A DNA stretch of 64,000 nucleotides from Nephrocerus scutellatus (lineage: Eukaryota > Arthropoda > Insecta > Diptera > Pipunculidae), in assembly GCA_947095585.1 (NCBI GenBank), contig OX352761.1:26813777-26877776 (forward strand), read 5' to 3'. Positions within the stretch are counted from its first letter, which is position 1. The number at the start of each line of letters is the position of its first letter. The notes beneath the pieces were generated by a model that saw only the letters and a program-made list of their open reading frames with translations, was not told the DNA's origin and did no database searches. Positions 57,585 to 64,000 of the stretch are shown here, in pieces. A program made the translations under genes and the position numbers.

Positions 57585-58690
57585 GGAACACCTAAAACCC
57601 GTCAAGAATCCATTAATCCGCAAGTTCCGACTTAGGGCTCTCTCAAAATACACCTAAAACTCCCTTATGATCACCTTAAGACCCCATTCAAACCCCCTCA
57701 AAGCCCCCCTTGAACCCCCATTCAAACCTCCTTATGCCCCTTTAAAACCCACTCAAGGCTCCTCCTCAAGTCCCTCTTAGGACCTAGACCCTCCCAAGGC
57801 TCCCTCAAGACTCCACTAATCCCCTCAAAACCACGACCTCATCAAGGCTCCACTCACAACCCTCTCAAAAGCCCCTTAAGCTCCACTCATAACCATCTAA
57901 ACATTCCACTAAAGACCCCCGCAAGTCCTCTATCAAAACCCTCTAAAGACTTATCAAGAATCCATTAAAACCCTCTTAAGAGTCCCGCAAAACCCCATCA
58001 GGACCCTGTAACCTCCTCAAGACTCCCCTCAATAACCCCTTAAGACATTATCAATAACGCACTAAACACTATATGAAAACCACCTTAAGACCCCAGTAAA
58101 AATCCCACTCAAGACCTCCCAAAACCCCTTCACGACCACTCCTCAAGACCCTCTTAAAACCCCTTAATACCACCTAAAGACCCCCACAAGACCGTCTTAA
58201 GACCACCTAAAAGCCCCACTAAAGAACCTCTTAAACCACCACGAGGACTCCCCTCACCCTTCGAGCCACCTCCAGACCCTCCTTTACACCCACAAAAGGA
58301 TCCTCAAAAGACCCCTTAAACCCCTCAAGACTCTCTTAAGACTCCCTTAAAACCCCAATTAAAACATTCTTAAAACAACCTTAATACCCACTTAAATCCA
58401 CCTCGGGACCCACACAAGGATTCTTGCTCTAAAGGCCCCATTAAAATTTCCTAAGGACCCAACTCAAGACCGCTCAAAACTCCATCAAGACGTCATCGAA
58501 CCACCTCAAGGCCCCTTAAGACCCCATTAAGACCCCACTCAAGATCTCTCTCTCAAGACCCCACTCAATATCCCTTTAAGCCTATCAAGACACCCTCAAG
58601 ACCGCCTTAAATCCCCTGTAGAACCCTGTTAAAACCTTAGATCCCCTCAAGACCCCCTGTCCACCACAACACTCCACTCCATACCCCATA
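57585..58690 (+). repeat. C-rich degenerate CTCAAGACCCC array, right part
   Basis: Continues the array interrupted by the RTE tail, with the same words (CCTCAAGACCCC, CTTAAGACC, CCCCACTCAAGA) and strand bias, for a further 1.1 kb. Confidence 0.88.
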
Positions 58691-58729
58691 ATAACACTTC
58701 TCAAAACCAGCCCCCGGAAAGTCTTCCAC

Positions 58730-59130
58730 AAATTTGTTGGGGCCCCATGACTCTGGGGTCTCCGAAATGTTTACAAAAATTGTTGTCCATTGGAGATACA
58801 CGTTAATATAAAATTTGAAGAAAATTTTTAAAAAACAATTTACATGTAAATTAAATAAAACATTTCTTAGATTATCCAAGTCTATTTTTATAAATTCTCT
58901 ATATTAACTTCTGCTTGTCTGTTTGTCATGGAATCTTGCGATCAATTTTTAACCCACTTCCTAAACCCCGATTTGATTTAAATCCCATTCAAACCCCCTA
59001 TTCTATTCAAATTTGGTAGTGACCGGCTCCGGGGTCGGGGGCTCTCATATAATTTTTTAAAAATCAACCAGATTACATATATTAAATTTTTATACACATT
59101 TGTATCTCCGATGACAACGCTTTTGTACGC
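58730..59130. repeat. Minisatellite family R1, two units in opposite orientation
   Basis: One + oriented unit (58737-58845: GGGGCCCCATGACTCTGGGG, TTACAAAAATTGTTGTCC, AAATTTGAAGAAAAT). Then comes a - oriented copy starting with the family end TAAATTCTCTATATTAACTTC at 58888 and reading GATCAATTTTTAACCCACTT and CCGGCTCCGGGGTCGGG. Confidence 0.75.
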
Positions 59131-60170
59131 TTTTTGTGTTTTTATTCATTTTGTTCCCACGCTATAACAAGGGAGGGCCAAAGATACGGTCCAAATTGTT
59201 TCTTAATCTACTATAGTTTATTTTGTCAGGCAGAAATTACAAGTTTTCAGGTCCCCGATGAATTTACATGCTTGTTCATCAAATTCTGCCGTTGGTAAAT
59301 GAATTTCCGCTGCAAAATTATACATTAAAATGCCGCCAAGCTGCGACATGGCAATTGTATTTCTCTGATAATACTATCGTTTCATCGTATCGTATGGTTT
59401 CGTTTCCCTCTTTAATTACTGGGTTGGAACATAAATTTAAGTGTTTTATTGCTAAAGGTGCCTAGTTGTTTCAATAAATGGCTTTATTGTTTCATTCTTT
59501 CTCTAAAGTCTAAAGGAACCAATGTGTATCACAGTTTCAAAGTTGTTAATACAAAATGTCCAGGATCAAGAGTATGGGGTTATGGAGCACACGTAATGCA
59601 AAAACGTTATTATTTAAGAACGAAATGAACACTTGTTGTTTGTTATAGTAAAGAGTAAGAAAATAAAAGTATAGAGCACAGGAAATTTTTCTGTAGTAAA
59701 AATAAAAGCTTTTACTTTTCTTGCACAGCAACATGTTGATAATAAGTGATGCTTATAAACATATTCAACGTTTTTTATTACTAGTGAAAGAAAAAGTCCG
59801 AAAATAATATAGAAATTCTAAAAATATTTAATAAAATGTTAACGTTTGACGTGTGTAATCCTATAAAATCAGAGTACATAGCAATAAAAAAAACCCATTG
59901 TAATAAGAAAGTGGGAAGACTTTTTTTGTTGTAACTCAAAAATTATTGGTTATAACGAAAAACAAAATACTCGTATATCATGTTATAGCTAAAGAATCAG
60001 AATTTATTTTGGAGTGGGTCGCACTGCCATTTTGTGTTCGTTTTGCAATATTTCATTTTAACACCCATCCACCAAGTGAGTAGTCATTGTGGTGGAGCGA
60101 TGGTGCGGTAATGGTAGGGTGGTGTGGTGGGGGGACGTCTATATATGGCACCGGGAATTCATTGTTGAGC
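59131..60170. other. Intergenic; a 43-codon unexplained frame at 59218-59349
   Basis: On the - strand an ATG at 59349 opens a 43-codon frame (MSQLGGILMYNFAAEIHL, then PTAEFDEQACKFIGDLKT) with balanced amino-acid use, ending at 59218. It is preceded by a possible acceptor (TATTATCAG). It could be an orphan terminal exon, but I recognise no family. Nothing else here looks coding. Confidence 0.3.
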
Positions 60171-60390
60171 AGCTTTAAGTACTAAGTACGGCGAGCTTTG
60201 GCGGGGTGTCTTAACTGTGGTTTCTCGGAAAGTCTTGGTGTTGTCTTGAGGGGGGTCATTACCGGTGGGATTTGGACTTTGTGGGGGTTGGGGGGTCTGG
60301 TGGGCTTGGGGTGGCTTGGTGGGGCTTGTGGTGGTTCGGGGGCTTGGTGGAGCTTGGAGGGGTAAGCCACCCTATTGGCCTGGTTTGTGG
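60171..60390 (+). repeat. G-rich low-complexity tract
   Basis: G-rich and C-poor: GTCTTGAGGGGGGTC, GGGGGTTGGGGGGTCTGGTG, GGCTTGGTGGGGCTTG. The GTCTTGAGGGG word is the reverse complement of the CTCAAGAC unit at 56395-58690, suggesting a related or similarly evolved tract in inverse orientation. Confidence 0.55.
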
Positions 60391-60571
60391 ACAACCATCG
60401 TTTCCCGTCACACCTAACCCCAACCTAAACGTATAAAAATAACAAAAGTGCAGTAGAAGTAGCGTCAGTCGGACTGTCGACAAGAAAACTTGCGATTTTG
60501 TACAAAGCTGCACCCTCTGCTGAAGCTTCGATGTTACTAAGGGACTGAACATGAGAAGTACCACAGCAGGC

Positions 60572-60690
60572 TGGTTACAAGATCTCGAAAAAGCTTTCGA
60601 CGGCATCTGGATAAACGGGCTACCAAATTATATTGTAAAACTAATTAAAAAAATTCTCTTCAAAAGGGTCAAAGCCGTAGTTCCTTAAAC
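60572..60690 (+). pseudogene. Short reverse transcriptase remnant
   Basis: The + strand reads LQDLEKAFDGIWINGLPNYI and VKLIKKILF, the first RT palm motif of Jockey-like elements. It is isolated and decayed. Confidence 0.65.
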
Positions 60691-61082
60691 AGATACAGGC
60701 CCCTCGTTTGAATTATGTATTTAATTTAAAATTTTGCGAGTCACTAAAAGTATTGCTGCAATTATGAAAGTTTGAGAATTAAACATAGTCATAACTCATA
60801 AGGCTTAGTCTTGGTATTGGTCTTGCATTGGTTGCTTAGTCTTGCTTGTAATATTGATAAGTAATAAATAACTATTGATAACTTTTTTTCCGCTGTTAGC
60901 TACAATAAAATGAAATGTCCTAAGCTACTTATTAAAACGTATGAAGAGGAAAAACACCAAAAATGATGATTTTATTAATAGATGTTTCATACGTTAAGAG
61001 GGGCGTGGCAAGGTTGGTTTAGATAATTTAATAACATCTCTTTTGACATTTACCATTCAACTAGGTTTCTCTTAAGCTAAAC
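60691..61082. other. AT-rich spacer, nothing recognised
   Basis: No gene, repeat family or RNA is recognised in this stretch. Confidence 0.5.
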
Positions 61083-61250
61083 TTAAATCTCCCGGAATCT
61101 GAAGCTAATGATCTTCAGATCTAACGTTCTCTTAGTTCTCAGCTCTGGCTGTGAAACTTGGAAAGTCACAGAGTCAATTGCGACGCGCCTCCAAGGCTTC
61201 GTCAACAAGTGCTTAAGGCGATTACTGAGAATAAGATCTTTCTTTCTTCT
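61083..61250 (+). pseudogene. RTE-like C-terminal fragment, + strand
   Basis: Plus-strand frame with FRSNVLLVLSSGCETWKVTE and IATRLQGFVNKCLRRLLRI, the conserved C-terminal part of RTE-like ORF2. It abuts, in opposite orientation, the end of the element at 61252-63915. Confidence 0.8.
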
Positions 61251-61251
61251 T

Positions 61252-63915
61252 ATGTCCTGTAACCCCTTGTGGGTCCTAGGGACTCTACTACGCCTACGCG
61301 CCATCGCGTGCGGTTCCTGGCAATGAGCTTCAGCTCTCTCCAACTCTTCCCCAATTGCCGTGACTCCTCCTCAACTGTTCTGCGCCATGTATTTCTCGGA
61401 AGACCCGTTCTTCTACCATCCTGAGATAACGGGTTCCATTGCATTGCGTAGTTTGCTATGGAACTGTCGCCTTTTCGGAGTGTATGAACAATCCACTGCC
61501 ACTTCCGTTGTTGGATGGTTGTGCCTATTGGTTCCTGACCCGTTATCTGGTAAAGATGTTCGTTAGAGATACGGTTAGGCCAGAAAACCCTTAAGATGTT
61601 CCGTAGGCACCTATTTACGAACGTTTGTAATCTTTTTGTGATAGTAGTGGTCACCTTCCAAGTGCTGCACCCATACAACAGCATAGATTCAACATTTGAG
61701 CGGAACAGTCGCAGCTTGGTGCTTAAGCTGATCGCATTGCTTCACCATTTCATGGACATCATTCCAAAGACCGATTTTGCTATGCTGATTCGGTTGACAA
61801 TGTCCTGTTCGGTTCCACCTTCGGTCGAGACAATACTCCCAAGATATTGGAAACTCTCTACTCTCTCTACCGGCTGTCCAGCAATGTTAACTTGAGTTAC
61901 TGAGTTAGTGCAGAGGTTGATGATTTTGGTTTTGGTAGTATTAATCTTCAAACCCACAACATTTGCCTCCCTCTCCACATTTGTAGTCATTTGGTGCAGC
62001 TCCATAATTCTGTGTGAGAGTAAACAAACGTCGACAGCGTAGTCCCGATATTTGAGTTGAGATGTAAGAGTCCAACGAATTCCTCCGTTTCCAGTAGATA
62101 AAGCTGCGCGAAGTACATCACCAATCACCAACAAAAAAGTATCGGCGATAGAATGCAACCTTGTCGTACCCCACTTAGGATATCGAATTCCTCTGACAGC
62201 TTTCCTCTGTGCAGCACATGACATTTAGAGCCATCTTAGGTTGCTTTAATAATAGCTACTAGTTTATCGGGTATACCTCTCCTGCGTAGGGTGAGCCAGA
62301 TAAACTGTCTGTTGACACTGTCAAACGCCTTCTCAAAATCGATGAACAGCAGGTGCAGTGGTGACCGGAATTCAACGCACTGTTCAATAATGATCCGCAG
62401 GGTGTTTATGTGGTCTACACAGGAGGATCCAGTGCGGAAACCTGCTTGTTCGGCATCGAGTGTATCTTCGAGATGTTCCTAAATTCGTTCAAGTACTACT
62501 TTGGCTATTACCTTTGCAACTGCAGGAAGAACGCAAATGCCTCTCCAGTTTTCGCACTCCATAAGACTACCTTTTTTAGGGAGCTTGACAATCATTCCCT
62601 TCTTACACTCATCGGGGAAACTTTCTGCCTCCCAAGCTCTCTCTACAAGAGGATATAAAAGCTCTGCTGATGTCGTTGGGAGCTGCACGCAGAAGCTCTG
62701 CGGGTACACCATCTAGTCCTACAGACTTGTTGTCTTTTAGTGCGTTGATCGCGGTAGCGATCTCATCTTTACTGGGAGTTGAGGTGCGAATTCGGGAAAT
62801 TGTTACTTTCGGCAGCTCCGTTTGCTTTGGGTGCATATCGTTAGCAAATACACGGTTAAGGATCGTAGAGAAATGCTCCTTCCATCGCTTGAGCTGATCC
62901 TCATCTGAAACGAGTACGGCACCATCTAGGCCTTTCACCGGATGTTGGCTAGAGTGGTGACCACCTGTCAGCTCTTTGGTGATTCTGTAAACGGTTCTGC
63001 TATCGCACCTGCTCGCTGCTTCCTCTGCTTCTGAGGCCAGGTTGTTAATATAGTTACGCTTCTCACGTCTTACACTCCGCTGCACTTCTCTCATTTTTCT
63101 TCGATACATGGACTCTAACTCGATCCTCGCTGCTGCTGGGATATCTACAATACGAGCTTTAAGTAGCTTACGTTCTTCAATCCGCCTCCAGGTATCTGCG
63201 GTAAGCCACGAGCTGTGCCTTGCCTGTCTTCTACCAACAATACTTTCCACTCCAGATGTGAAAACATTTTTCACAGCCTTCCAATATTCCTGGATGGTTG
63301 TCGGCAGTGAGCTGCTGATTGCCTCCACTCCTTGCGATAAACGATCCCTTAATTGTTGGCGTATTGAGGGGATCTTTAGCCGGTCGATGTTATACCTAGG
63401 CATTCGGATGATATTGCGGATTCTTTGAACTGATGCACTACGTAACTGGACAGTAGCTACCATAAGGTGATGATCCCGTACCATGCCCTGTGACGGCTCC
63501 TCGTCTGTTTCGGACGTCTAAAAGACAGCTCCTAAAACGTCGGCTGATCGCCACATGGTCGATTTGGTTGGATGATGATTGCCTGTCAGTTGACACCCAG
63601 CTGACCTTGTGGCAGGTCTTATGCTCAAACATGGTGCCTCCTATGACAAGGTGGTTGGTGTTGCAAAATTAACAAATCTTTCACCATTATCATTTCGTTC
63701 GCCGAAGCCGTGCTTCCCAATCACATGCTTGAGTCCTTCATTGTCGTTGCTAACCTTGGCATTCAAGTCCCCCATCACATTGACGATATCTCCTTTCGGC
63801 GTTGCGTTGAATACAGCGCTTAGTTGATTGTAGAAGTTTTCCTTTTCATCCTCAGTCGAAGGATTTGTTGGAGCGTAACACTGTATGTTCGTGACGCGTG
63901 GATTGGCCACACTTT
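61252..63915 (-). mobile_element. RTE-like retrotransposon, large 5'-truncated copy
   Basis: Minus strand, right to left. The endonuclease C-terminal half (63910-63438) has VTNIQCYAPTNPS, MGDLNAKVSNDNEG and SNQIDHVAISRRF. A linker of 291 codons follows (63484-62609; SWLTADTWRRIEERKLLKAR, then ALKDNKSVGLDGVPAELLRA). Next is the pre-RT segment (NWRGICVLPAVAKVIAKVVL), then the RT palm, where YADD reads YRDYAVDVCLLS and so is altered, with YLGSIVSTEGGTEQ (62224-61742). The C-terminus (61684-61250) has LLYGCSTWKVTTTITKRLQT. Several frameshifts exist. It is the same family as 27610-29885, with the RT core that copy has lost. Confidence 0.9.
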
Positions 63916-64000
63916 GAGAAAGCCAAGATCAATTGGAATCCACAAGGAAGCCGCCGAGTTGGTCGTCCTAGCAAGATATGGAAATGACAGGGGATGGAGT
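63916..64000 (+). pseudogene. RTE-like C-terminal fragment at the window edge
   Basis: The + strand reads INWNPQGSRRVGRPSKIW, the conserved near-terminal motif (compare WNPLSQDGRRTGLPRNTW in the neighbouring element). It lies head-on against the - strand element and runs off the window. Confidence 0.7.

Noticed and set aside
1..64000. Bacterial operon, phage or endogenous virus content
   Set aside because: All recognised genes are spliced or intronless fly-type nuclear genes, and the mobile elements are non-LTR, SINE, MITE and mariner types; no gag-pol-env, capsid or phage genes were seen.

Overview
This window looks like nuclear DNA from a higher fly (Diptera, Brachycera; a schizophoran outside or distant from Drosophila is my best guess). 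The evidence is spliced genes with clear fly-type orthologues, AT-rich intergenic DNA, short introns with GT-AG borders, and a heavy load of insect-type non-LTR retrotransposons, MITEs and a tRNA-derived SINE. There is no sign of bacterial, organellar or viral origin.

Layout. 0-8.7 kb: AT-rich intergenic DNA with short dispersed and tandem repeats. 8.7-13.9 kb: pygopus (Wnt co-activator, + strand) with a likely 5'UTR intron, a giant low-complexity coding exon and a last exon that completes the PHD finger. 14.1-25.1 kb: a transposon graveyard with pieces of at least four non-LTR lineages and a mobile minisatellite. 25.3-30.9 kb: a tubulin tyrosine ligase-like gene (- strand, five exons), one intron of which is almost filled by an RTE-like element. 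31.2-33.5 kb: pelle (Toll-pathway kinase, - strand, four exons) with a SINE in its last intron. 33.5-38.2 kb: repeats, including a 550-bp fold-back element. 38.2-39.3 kb: a THAP zinc-finger gene (+). 39.5-45.5 kb: four - strand genes in a row, Slx1 nuclease, Mediator subunit MED31, 9-1-1 clamp subunit Rad1 and a ZSWIM7/SWS1-like SWIM-domain protein; three of the four act in DNA repair. 45.5-49 kb: several MITEs. 49.0-50.5 kb: an intronless FAM98 gene (+). 51-64 kb: non-LTR remnants, a dead mariner transposase, a 2.2-kb C-rich degenerate repeat, and a large 3' part of an RTE-like element on the - strand.

The genes belong to different pathways (Wnt, Toll, microtubule modification, transcription, DNA repair, tRNA ligase complex) and form no functional operon. 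The repair genes and the 77-bp Rad1/SWS1-like spacing are the most notable arrangement. Most other sequence is mobile. Some insertions can be dated relative to each other from target-site duplications read directly: a SINE in pelle (13 bp), a Jockey-like element inside another repeat (15 bp), and an RTE tail inside the C-rich array (10 bp). I see no convincing new multi-gene system. The least explained items are the mobile minisatellite family, the C-rich array, the fold-back element and the gene-proximal MITE family.
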